In this document: one piece after another, positions 1 to 5,379 of the stretch
Numbering within the stretch: position 1 is the stretch's first letter
Layout: each line of letters begins with the position of its first letter
Origin: Acidobacteriota bacterium
GTDB lineage: Bacteria; Acidobacteriota; Vicinamibacteria; Vicinamibacterales; 2-12-FULL-66-21
Length of the DNA stretch: 8,444 bases
Direction of reading: 5' to 3'
Assembly (NCBI GenBank): GCA_020200195.1
Contig: JAIVJE010000113.1
Span: 1-8,444, forward strand
Program-made: the position numbers and the translations under genes
The notes under the pieces: model-generated
What the model saw: the letters and a program-made list of their open reading frames with translations, nothing else
Databases searched by the model: none
Told to the model about the DNA's origin: nothing

Positions 1-93
1 GTCCTGGAAGACGAAGGCACGACGCTGGTGACCGACGCGCGACTGGACCGGAACTCCCTCGTCAGTGGACTGCTCTATGACTCAGCGCTCTGA
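1..93 (+). other. Open frame tail just upstream of and overlapping the cyclase fragment
   Basis: Frame 1 is open from the window edge to a TGA at 91-93 and encodes about 30 residues, beginning VLEDEGTTLVTDARLDRN. It overlaps the first 13 bases of the cyclase-like frame. One inserted base near 81-92 would fuse it in frame to the cyclase half. The residues do not resemble the part of a cyclase domain that should stand there. They could be the end of another sensory domain such as GAF, but the piece is too short to assign. It is listed because it shows that the reading frame changes at this point. Confidence 0.3.
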
Positions 94-371
94 ACAAGGA
101 ACATCCCGAGCACCCGCTCGAGATCAGGGTCGGTGTGAATTCCGGTCCGGTGACGGCCGGCGATGTCGGATCACCAAGACGGCGCGAGTACACGGTGCTT
201 GGGGATACGGTGAACACCTGCGCACGGCTGCAGTCGTCTGTGTGCAAGCCGGGTCAGATTGTCGTGTCGCGCGCAACTTATGAGCGCGTCCGCGACGTCG
301 TGGAGGCGTCACCGCTCGGGTCCTTCAAGGTCAAAGGCCGCCAGAAGCCCGTCGAAGTCTTCGCGGTCTGA
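81..371 (+). pseudogene. Class III adenylate/guanylate cyclase, C-terminal half only, apparently frame-broken
   Basis: The frame ending at the TGA at 369-371 encodes the second half of a class III nucleotidyl cyclase catalytic domain, the family that makes cAMP or cGMP from ATP or GTP. Visible family blocks are EIRVGVNSGPVTAGDVGS, REYTVLGDTVNTCARL (with the Asn and Arg that stabilise the transition state in this family) and the C-terminal GSFKVKGRQKPVEVF. Reading upstream, the frame stays cyclase-like to about 81 (LSALNKEHPEHPLEIRVG) and then meets an in-frame TGA at 78-80. The first half of the domain, with the metal-binding aspartates and the GD[AG] block, is absent from all three + frames of bases 1-80. 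A start at GTG 135 would sit inside the conserved core and give a non-functional 78-aa piece. I therefore read it as a frameshifted or deleted gene, or a sequencing/assembly error at the edge. The family call is secure; the broken state is inferred. Confidence 0.65.
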
Positions 372-372
372 C

Positions 373-936
373 ATGAATCACTACGTCGCGTTCATGCGTG
401 CGATCAACGTGGCCGGCCACGCCAGCGTGAGAATCAGCGACGTCCGGGACGCATTCGCTGCGGCTGGTCGCCGAACGGTCCGAACCTACATCCAGAGCGG
501 CAACGTGATCTTCGAATCTCCCGCCCGGGAGGCGGCAGCCATTCTCCGAAGGGCTCAGCGGACGCTCCGCCACAGGCTCGACAATGAGCCAGAGATCGTG
601 TGGCGAAGCCTGCGCGACATCGAGGCGTTGGTCAGGCGGGCGCCGTTCAGGAATGTCGAAGCCGGCCCGGCCGTCAAGCTATACGTCACGTTCCTGTCCC
701 GGATGCCTCGGAGCATGCCGAAGTTCCCGTTGGTCTCGCTGACGGAGCGCCTGGAGGCCATTGCGATGCACGGGCGAGAGGTGTTCGTGGTGAGCCGTCC
801 GAAGAATAATGGGTCCTTCGGCTTTCCGAACAATTTCATCGAGAAAGAGCTTGGGATCTCGGCCACCACGCGAAACTGGTCGACCCTGGCGAAGATCGCC
901 GAGTTCGCGCAAACTGAAGCCAACGCCGCCCGCTGA
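373..936 (+). CDS. DUF1697 family protein
   Basis: This 187-aa protein matches the usual DUF1697 length of about 180 aa; the family has no firmly established biochemical role. Family blocks run in order: YVAFMRAINVAG near residues 4-15, TYIQSGNVIFES at 38-49, KLYVTFL at 102-108, and the C-terminal block FIEKELGISATTRNWSTLAK at 155-174. No signal peptide or membrane helix is visible, so it is likely cytosolic. The ATG at 373 is chosen because homologous sequence begins right there. The frame is open further upstream to 259, but those residues are the out-of-frame shadow of the cyclase. The start lies one base after the cyclase stop codon (369-371), so the two were probably co-transcribed. No good Shine-Dalgarno is visible, which fits translation coupled to the upstream gene. 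Confidence 0.93.
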   Translation: MNHYVAFMRAINVAGHASVRISDVRDAFAAAGRRTVRTYIQSGNVIFESPAREAAAILRRAQRTLRHRLDNEPEIVWRSLRDIEALVRRAPFRNVEAGPAVKLYVTFLSRMPRSMPKFPLVSLTERLEAIAMHGREVFVVSRPKNNGSFGFPNNFIEKELGISATTRNWSTLAKIAEFAQTEANAAR

Positions 937-960
937 GCGGCAGGAATCGAGGCGCTCCGC

Positions 961-1146
961 ATGCCATTCAAGAGCCAGGCACAGCGCAGGAAGTTCGCGG
1001 CACTTCTGGTCGAGGGCAAAATCTCGGATCAGACATTCGAAGAGTGGAATCGGGAGACCGGAAGCGCGAAGCTGCCCGAACGCGTCAAGCCCAAAGCCAA
1101 GTCGACGTCCAAGCCGAAAGCCGGGTCCAGGCGGAAGGCGAAATGA
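961..1146 (+). CDS. Small basic hypothetical protein (MPFKSQAQRRKF type, 61 aa)
   Basis: This 61-aa protein begins MPFKSQAQRRKFAALLVEGK, followed by a TFEEWNRETG segment (residues 28-37) and a Lys/Ser/Pro-rich tail ending SRRKAK. I recognise the N-terminal pattern from short uncharacterised proteins scattered through bacteria and some phages; its function is unknown. The acidic-aromatic middle with a strongly basic tail would suit nucleic-acid or ribosome association, but that is a guess. The start is supported by a CGAGG Shine-Dalgarno at 948-952, eight bases before the ATG. The stop TGA (1144-1146) overlaps the ATG of the next gene (1143-1145) as ATGA, so translation of the downstream lipoprotein is probably coupled. 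It is cytosolic, with no membrane segment. Confidence 0.8.
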   Translation: MPFKSQAQRRKFAALLVEGKISDQTFEEWNRETGSAKLPERVKPKAKSTSKPKAGSRRKAK

Positions 1147-1664
1147 AACGACTTCTTCTATGGTCCTCCGCGCTGCTGTGGCTTGTGCCCACTGCCTGTG
1201 GCGGCCAAGCATCGCCAACGCAGCCGTCCGCAGCTGCAGCGCCTTCGGCGAGCGTGGTGGCCCTCGAGGGGGAAGCCGGAACCGGTGACGGAAGGATCGT
1301 CGAGCGCTCTCGGGCCTCGGGCGGACGGACAATCCACCTTGGCCCCGGTGAGCGCCGCCGCTGGACGTTTGCGGTCGGTGCCGCCGCGGCACACTACGCA
1401 GTATCGGTGACGTACTCAAACGGCAAGGAAGGGGAGAACGAAGTCATCAGCATGAGAGTCGATGGGGTGTCCCTCAGCTCATTTCTGAATCGCGACTCGG
1501 GCGACAGCACCGAAGGCTGGAATGTCTTCGTGACGGATCCTGCAGGGACGTCGGCATTGCGCTCAGGGAGCCACACCATCGTTCTCGAGGTCAGCGGGGG
1601 AGACGGATGCGTGGAGATTGACCTGGTGACATTGACCCCCCCTGCGGCCGGCTTGGTGCCATGA
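1143..1664 (+). CDS. Putative lipoprotein with CBM6/CBM35-like beta-sandwich domain
   Basis: A 173-aa exported protein. Residues 1-19 form a signal sequence: MKR, a Leu/Trp-rich core, then LVPTAC with the lipidation Cys at 19. The lipobox is atypical, with Pro at -3, so plain signal-peptidase cleavage is an alternative. A low-complexity Ala/Ser/Pro linker follows (about 22-38). Residues about 40-166 look like a carbohydrate-binding-module beta-sandwich of the CBM6/CBM35 kind: an EGEAGTG opening, ASGGRTIHLGPG, HYAVSVTYSNGKEGENEV, MRVDG, RSGSHTIVLEV, and a closing CVEIDLVTLTPP. The fold call comes from this pattern; no ligand can be assigned. It has no catalytic domain, so it would act as a surface binding protein. 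It starts inside the stop of the upstream small gene (ATGA) and ends with the same ATGA overlap into the next gene. Confidence 0.82.
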   Translation: MKRLLLWSSALLWLVPTACGGQASPTQPSAAAAPSASVVALEGEAGTGDGRIVERSRASGGRTIHLGPGERRRWTFAVGAAAAHYAVSVTYSNGKEGENEVISMRVDGVSLSSFLNRDSGDSTEGWNVFVTDPAGTSALRSGSHTIVLEVSGGDGCVEIDLVTLTPPAAGLVP

Positions 1665-2479
1665 CCCACGCGACCGATCGCTGCCGGGTGTTCCGCCAGC
1701 TCCACGCTTCTGGTTGCTTCGTGATCCCCAACCCGTGGGACGTCGGGAGTGCGCGCGTGCTTGCGCGACTGGGCTTTCCAGCGCTGGCCACGACCAGCTC
1801 CGGGTTCGCGTGGTCGCTGGGGCGTCCCGACAACCGGGTCACATTAGATGAGGCCGTGACGCACTTTCGGTCAGTCGCCGGGAGCGTCAACGTACCGGTC
1901 AACGCGGACTTCGAAAGCGGCTTTGCAACCGAGCCGGCGGCGGTCCGCGCCCACGTCACGATCGCAACCGACACCGGGATCGCCGGACTCTCGATCGAAG
2001 ATTCCACGGGCGATGCCTCGAACCCGCTGTTGGACTTCACGCTCGCGGTCGAGCGAATCCGGGCGGCGCGGCGAGCGATCGACGACAGTGAAACGGGCAT
2101 TCTTCTCACCGGGCGATCTGAAGGCTTCATTGTCGGACGTCCGGATCTTGTGGAAACGATTCGCCGGCTCACTGCCTACGCCGAAGCCGGGGCCGATTGT
2201 CTGTACGCGCCCGGCATTCGCGCGGCCCAGGACATCGCGGCGGTGGTCGGGGCGGTTGCCCCCAAACCTGTGAACGCACTGGTCGGGAGCGACTTCACCA
2301 CGGTTGCGGAGCTTGCTGCCCTGGGGGTGCGACGGATCAGTGTTGGCGGCGCGCTGGCTCGCGCGGCGTGGACCGGTTTCCTCCAGGCTGCGACCGAAAT
2401 CGCGGAGCGGGGCACGTTCACGAGTCTTGGCCTCGCCGCTCCGTTTGCCGACGTCAACCGGCTGTTCGACTCGGAGTAA
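1661..2479 (+). CDS. Isocitrate lyase/phosphoenolpyruvate mutase superfamily protein
   Basis: This 272-aa cytosolic enzyme of the ICL/PEPM (beta/alpha)8-barrel superfamily cleaves or rearranges C-C or P-C bonds of 2-oxo or 2-hydroxy acids with Mg2+. Family blocks in order are FVIPNPWDVGSARVLARLGF (20-39), ATTSSGFAWSLGR (43-55), NADFESGF (81-88), the Mg-binding IEDS (112-115), GRSEGF (151-156), GADCLYAPGI (177-186) and RRISVGGALARAA (224-236). The KKCGH-type loop with its catalytic Cys, found in true isocitrate and methylisocitrate lyases, is absent: residues 116-125 are TGDASNPLLD. Those two activities are therefore unlikely, and the substrate is unknown; oxaloacetate-like decarboxylation or hydrolysis is possible. 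The start ATG overlaps the stop of the lipoprotein gene (ATGA 1661-1664) and has no clear Shine-Dalgarno, so it is probably translationally coupled. Confidence 0.93.
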   Translation: MTHATDRCRVFRQLHASGCFVIPNPWDVGSARVLARLGFPALATTSSGFAWSLGRPDNRVTLDEAVTHFRSVAGSVNVPVNADFESGFATEPAAVRAHVTIATDTGIAGLSIEDSTGDASNPLLDFTLAVERIRAARRAIDDSETGILLTGRSEGFIVGRPDLVETIRRLTAYAEAGADCLYAPGIRAAQDIAAVVGAVAPKPVNALVGSDFTTVAELAALGVRRISVGGALARAAWTGFLQAATEIAERGTFTSLGLAAPFADVNRLFDSE

Positions 2480-2542
2480 CCCACGTTGTCCGTACCCGCT
2501 CCTGTACGCTGAGTCCCAAATGCGTCTAACGAACGGTGTGTG

Positions 2543-2995
2543 ATGGCCAAGACCGGCGAGACCGAGTTGCCGTTGCGAATAGCTGTCGTCGATCCTCCGG
2601 CTGGTGTTCGATTTCGGCTGCAGCGCGGTGCGCGGGAACTGGAGCCGGCGGTGCGGACGACGTCAACGGCGCTCACGTTCGAGTTCGTCGTCCGGGTGGG
2701 AAAGCGGCCTGACGGCAAGCCCAACTTCCTCGGGCCATTCGCCCAAGGCCCCCCCGCCCGCCGCTTCGTTTATGTCAACTCCGGCACCCATGCCGGCCAA
2801 TCCGGATCATGTTGGACGCGGAGAGCAAAGATTCCGCTCACCGACATTACCTGGGCATTGATAGACGAGGCGCGCGCGAAATCCGGCGCGCTCGAGACGG
2901 CGATCGCGGGAACGGGACGTGATGGCGGCCCCACATGCGGGACCGTCCGACGCAGCGCCGGATGGCGCGTGGTCGGTCCGGCGACGCGCTCCTGA
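2543..2995 (+). CDS. DUF5990 family protein
   Basis: This 150-aa protein carries the blocks I associate with DUF5990: LPLRIAVVDPPAGVRFRLQR near the N terminus (9-28), LTFEFVVRV (44-52), FLGPFAQGPPARRFVYV (62-78), GTHAGQSGSCWTRRAKIPL (81-99), ITWALI, and the C-terminal GTGRDGGPTCGTVRRSAGW. Function is unknown and no catalytic motif is evident. It has no signal peptide or membrane segment, so it is probably cytosolic. The ATG at 2543 is chosen; an adjacent GTG at 2540 would add one residue. The ribosome binding site is weak. It begins 63 bases after the PEP mutase-family gene and ends 21 bases before the next gene, all on one strand. Confidence 0.88.
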   Translation: MAKTGETELPLRIAVVDPPAGVRFRLQRGARELEPAVRTTSTALTFEFVVRVGKRPDGKPNFLGPFAQGPPARRFVYVNSGTHAGQSGSCWTRRAKIPLTDITWALIDEARAKSGALETAIAGTGRDGGPTCGTVRRSAGWRVVGPATRS

Positions 2996-3003
2996 CCGCG
3001 CGG

Positions 3004-3013
3004 TAAGGAGGAT
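3004..3013 (+). promoter_or_regulatory. Strong Shine-Dalgarno before the membrane-anchored hypothetical gene
   Basis: TAAGGAGGAT is an almost complete complement of the 16S rRNA 3' tail, with the GGAGG core ending five bases before the ATG at 3017. It is one of the two strongest ribosome binding sites in the window, and it fixes that start codon. The other genes here mostly have weak sites or coupled starts. Confidence 0.8.
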
Positions 3014-3016
3014 CGT

Positions 3017-3742
3017 ATGGCCCGCTCGATTCGCCGTCAGCTCCGTTTCCTGCACGCTTACGTCGCCGTGTCCCTTCTGATGTTTGCGTTTCTCGCGGTC
3101 TCCGCATTCACCCAACCGACCAAGCCGGAGAACCTCGGCGAAATCACCGCCGAGCGCATCAACATCGTGGACGCGAATGGGACATTGAGACTGGTGATCT
3201 CCAACAAGGACCGGATGCATCCCGGCGTCATCGGCGGAAAAGTCCTGCAGCGGCCTCGGCCGTACGCAGGGCTCCTCTTCTTCAATGATCAAGGTGACGA
3301 AGCGGGCGGTCTGATCCTCAGAGGGCGGGAGCAGAACAGTACGCGTGCCGCGGATGCGGGAATCATGTTCGACCAATTGGGGCAGGACCAGACGATTGGA
3401 TTCGACTACACGGAGGAAAGCGGGAGTCGAGCCGCAGCCTTCAAAGTGTGGGACCGGCCGGACGTTCCGTTGAGCGAGCTCGTCGAGAAGCTGAACGCCG
3501 CGAACGCCATTCAAGACCAGACCGAACGCGCCGCCGCGGTCGCACAGGTGCGCGCCACCGCCCCGAAGCCCGCCCAGCGCGTCTTCGTCGGCAAGGGCCG
3601 TGATCGTGTGGCCAGCGTGATGCTGTCCGACGCACAGGGGCGCCACCGGCTGGTTCTCAAGGTCGATGCTGACGGCAACGCGAGCATGGAGTTCCTGGAC
3701 GGAGACGGCAAGGTCGTACACAGGGTCGCGCCGGGACGGTAG
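3017..3742 (+). CDS. Membrane-anchored hypothetical protein with repeated DANG/DAQG-type strands
   Basis: I do not recognise a named family for this 241-aa protein. Residues 1-10 are basic (MARSIRRQLR) and are followed by one hydrophobic helix at about 14-32, ending SAFTQ. This predicts a type II membrane anchor or an uncleaved signal, with the rest outside the cytoplasmic membrane. The exported part has recurring short units of the form hydrophobic-x-D-x-x-G-x-x-R-L-V: INIVDANGTLRLVI (48-61), VMLSDAQGRHRLVLKV (201-216) and MEFLDGDGKVVHRV (224-237). LLFFNDQGDEAGGLIL (86-101) is a possible further copy. This suggests a repetitive beta-hairpin fold. An Ala/Glu-rich helical stretch (about 153-182) interrupts the repeats. 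The start is fixed by the Shine-Dalgarno at 3004-3013. Neighbours give no functional hint. Confidence 0.85.
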   Translation: MARSIRRQLRFLHAYVAVSLLMFAFLAVSAFTQPTKPENLGEITAERINIVDANGTLRLVISNKDRMHPGVIGGKVLQRPRPYAGLLFFNDQGDEAGGLILRGREQNSTRAADAGIMFDQLGQDQTIGFDYTEESGSRAAAFKVWDRPDVPLSELVEKLNAANAIQDQTERAAAVAQVRATAPKPAQRVFVGKGRDRVASVMLSDAQGRHRLVLKVDADGNASMEFLDGDGKVVHRVAPGR

Positions 3743-3794
3743 CGTTCGTGATCTGCATTTCCGGCACAATCATCGCTGAGCAGAAAGAGCAGTT

Positions 3795-4418
3795 ATGCTG
3801 GACCACGCAGGCGAGCTCGCGGCGGTGTGGCTAGGCGCCTGGAGGTTTCTGCTGAGCCCGGGTCGCGTGCATTTGTATGTCGGAATCAGTCTTGACGGCT
3901 ACATTGCGGCGCCTGACGGTGGAGTGGAATGGCTCAATCCGTACTCCGACGCTCGGTCGGGCTTCGCGCCGTTCATCAAGACCATCGGCTCGCTCATCAT
4001 GGGCCGCGTCACGTACGATCACGCCGTGGCGCGCGGCTACAGCAACTTCGGAAAGATGCCGTCGTACGTCGTGACGCACCGGCCGTTCACGGCGCCATCA
4101 CGGTCGGTGATCCCGTTCATCGGCGATCCGACCGAGCTGGTCCAACAGATCCGGGCACGTCATCCGGGCGACATCTGGCTCATGGGCGGTGGCGGCGTGA
4201 CGAAGTCGTTCCAGGAAGCTGACCTCATCGACATCTGGTCGGTCGCGTTCGTGCCCACGCTTCTGGGGGCTGGACTCCCCATGTTTCCACCGGCTGCCTT
4301 TCACGAGCGTCGTCTTAGGCTCGCGCGGACGCACACCTATCCAAGTGGCGTCATCGAGTTGCGCTATGAGCGACTCGAAGACGCATCCGCTGGCATGAAG
4401 GCTGCCGCGAAGCGATGA
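3795..4418 (+). CDS. Dihydrofolate reductase / RibD C-terminal-like family protein
   Basis: This protein belongs to the DHFR-like RibD C-terminal superfamily, whose members bind NADPH and reduce pteridine or pyrimidine substrates, although most stand-alone members are uncharacterised. Blocks counted from the first ATG are HLYVGISLDGYIAAPDGGVE (26-45), SLIMGRVTYDHA (66-77), YVVTHRPF (91-98), the nucleotide-loop-like DIWLMGGGGVTKSFQEADLI (126-145), and PTLLGAGLPMFP (154-165). From ATG 3795 it is 207 aa. Homologous sequence begins only at about residue 25, where an in-frame GTG (3867) would give a more typical 183-aa protein. ATG 3795 has a usable AAAGAG site at 3784-3789, whereas the nearest GGAGG to GTG 3867 (3841-3845) lies too far away, so I keep the longer form with doubt. 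It is probably a cytosolic oxidoreductase; the substrate is unknown. Confidence 0.88.
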   Translation: MLDHAGELAAVWLGAWRFLLSPGRVHLYVGISLDGYIAAPDGGVEWLNPYSDARSGFAPFIKTIGSLIMGRVTYDHAVARGYSNFGKMPSYVVTHRPFTAPSRSVIPFIGDPTELVQQIRARHPGDIWLMGGGGVTKSFQEADLIDIWSVAFVPTLLGAGLPMFPPAAFHERRLRLARTHTYPSGVIELRYERLEDASAGMKAAAKR

Positions 4419-4476
4419 TTACCACACGTGACGTGAGCCGGCAGGCGACGTTTGAAGACGACGCGGACGAAGCGTC

Positions 4477-4836
4477 ATGATCCTGCTCGCTGTCGTCATC
4501 CTGTTCCCCGCGGTGATAGCGGTCTTGTACTGGCATTTGCGCAGGCAACCGGATCGACGCAGCCTGTGGCGCACGACCCTCTGGATCGGCGCGGTGGGCG
4601 TTACGCGCGCGGTTCTCGCGTCGCTAGGCTGGTACGTCGTCGAACACACCGGTGGCCTGCTCCAGATTCCAGCCTTCGCGTTTGCGATGTTTGCGTGGCC
4701 GGAAGCGGCGGTCTTCACGACAAGGCGTCTGACGCCGGCGCCCCCGGAGTTTTACGTCTGGCTGTCGTTTGTGCTGGTCGTTGGTACGCTGACGCTTGTC
4801 GGCCTGGTGGCTCTCGTAGCCGGAAGGGATCGGTGA
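4477..4836 (+). CDS. Small multi-pass membrane protein, unknown function
   Basis: This 119-aa very hydrophobic protein is not assigned to a family. Four probable membrane helices are visible at about residues 2-19, 34-54, 60-78 and 93-115. Basic loops lie between helices 1 and 2 (HLRRQPDRRSLWR) and 3 and 4 (TTRRL), and the tail is GRDR. By the positive-inside rule those loops would face the cytoplasm, which is hard to reconcile with four full crossings; helix 2 or 3 may be re-entrant. The ATG at 4477 is the first residue of the hydrophobic region; its ribosome binding site is weak. Its TGA (4834-4836) overlaps a GTG at 4833 in the frame of the next gene, so the two are adjacent and likely co-expressed. 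The + strand is preferred over antisense frames because of the clean hydrophobic pattern. Confidence 0.72.
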   Translation: MILLAVVILFPAVIAVLYWHLRRQPDRRSLWRTTLWIGAVGVTRAVLASLGWYVVEHTGGLLQIPAFAFAMFAWPEAAVFTTRRLTPAPPEFYVWLSFVLVVGTLTLVGLVALVAGRDR

Positions 4837-4841
4837 ATGCG

Positions 4842-5324
4842 ATGCGAATCGTTGCAGTTACGGCCGTGATCTCACTTGTATGGGCAGGTGCGGGGTTCGC
4901 TCAGACGCCCGCTACGAGTAGCGGGGATGATGCAGCCATCCGGCGTGTCCTGCAGCAGCAGGATGACGCACGGAACCGCGGCGACTGGAAAGCGCTGGGG
5001 GAGCTCTTTACCAGCGATGCGGAGCAGTTCACCTCTGCAGGCCAGTGGCGCCGGGGGCGCGCCGACATCGAGAAGGGCGTTGCGGAGACCATGACAACGA
5101 CCTACAAGGGCGGGAAGTACGCGACCAAGGTGGAGACAGTGCGGATGTTGACACCGACCGTCGCGATTGCCGACGGGCCGTTCGAGATCTCAGGTATCGC
5201 CGGCGGGTCGGGGACCCGGCGCGGACACACGACGTATGCTCTGGTGAAGTCAGGGGATCGGTGGCAGATTGCGGCGTCTCGATCGATGGTCCCGACAGCC
5301 GTCGGCCCGACGCCGCCTCGGTGA
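4842..5324 (+). CDS. Secreted DUF4440 / SnoaL-like (NTF2 fold) protein
   Basis: This 160-aa exported protein has a Sec signal peptide at residues 1-20: MR, a hydrophobic core, then AGAGFA before Gln21, a good signal-peptidase I site. The mature part matches the DUF4440/SgcJ-EcaC SnoaL-like alpha+beta-barrel pattern: DDAAIRRVLQQQDDARNRGD (29-48), WKALGELFTSDAEQFTSAG (49-67), RGRADIEKG (71-79), VRMLTPTVAIADGPFEISG (100-118), TTYALVKSGDRWQIAASRSM (130-149). Members are stand-alone NTF2-like domains that usually bind small molecules; no catalytic residues can be named. Two starts are possible. ATG 4842 gives a standard signal peptide and is used; the AAGGGA site (4824-4829) is 12 bases away. GTG 4833 overlaps the upstream stop as GTGA and adds three residues. 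It is probably coupled to the membrane-protein gene. Confidence 0.87.
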   Translation: MRIVAVTAVISLVWAGAGFAQTPATSSGDDAAIRRVLQQQDDARNRGDWKALGELFTSDAEQFTSAGQWRRGRADIEKGVAETMTTTYKGGKYATKVETVRMLTPTVAIADGPFEISGIAGGSGTRRGHTTYALVKSGDRWQIAASRSMVPTAVGPTPPR

Positions 5325-5344
5325 GAAGCTGTAGAAGCCGAAAC

Positions 5345-5358
5345 GACAGTGCACTGTC
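5345..5358. promoter_or_regulatory. 14-bp perfect palindrome upstream of the ACT-domain gene (candidate operator)
   Basis: GACAGTGCACTGTC is identical to its reverse complement. It lies in the 55-bp gap between the DUF4440 gene and the ACT-domain gene, nine bases before the strong Shine-Dalgarno. An overlapping alternative inverted repeat, GTGCA (5349-5353) and TGCAC (5359-5363) around a CTGTC loop, could form an RNA hairpin close to the ribosome binding site. Either could be regulatory. About one such palindrome in two windows of this size is expected by chance, so only its position argues for function. Confidence 0.35.
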
Positions 5359-5366
5359 TGCACAAC

Positions 5367-5373
5367 AAGGAGG
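5367..5373 (+). promoter_or_regulatory. Strong Shine-Dalgarno before the ACT-domain gene
   Basis: AAGGAGG ends six bases before the ATG at 5380. It fixes the start of the ACT-domain gene and suggests that this gene is translated independently and well, unlike the coupled genes around it. Confidence 0.8.
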
Positions 5374-5379
5374 CAGGCC

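Noticed and set aside
259..372. Upstream extension of the DUF1697 frame to GTG 259
   Set aside because: The added 38 residues are Ser/Arg-rich out-of-frame readings of the conserved cyclase C terminus; family similarity begins at ATG 373.
679..1419. Antisense open frame of 246 codons
   Set aside because: It runs across three well-supported + strand genes (DUF1697, the 61-aa protein, the lipoprotein) and reads as Arg/Pro-rich shadow sequence.
2524..2530. GTCTAAC resembling an integron attC inner core (RYYYAAC)
   Set aside because: No GTTRRRY partner and no long complementary arms occur within the next 150 bases, which are the DUF5990 coding sequence. The short match is probably chance, and no integrase gene is seen.
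2480..2542. Possible promoter in the gap before the DUF5990 gene
   Set aside because: TTGTCC at 2486-2491 has no acceptable -10 hexamer at 16-18 bases, and the CGTAC/GTACG inverted repeat (2491-2508) has only 5-bp arms. No promoter can be supported.
2807..3769. Antisense open frame of 320 codons
   Set aside because: It lies opposite the membrane-anchored hypothetical gene and the end of the DUF5990 gene, both of which have better signals (family blocks, strong Shine-Dalgarno, signal anchor). Its translation is Arg/His/Gly-rich without recognisable domains, as expected of a GC-rich shadow frame.
4452..4841. Upstream extension of the DUF4440 frame to 4452
   Set aside because: It would overlap the whole membrane-protein gene, is Arg/Gly-rich, and would bury a good signal peptide that starts at ATG 4842.
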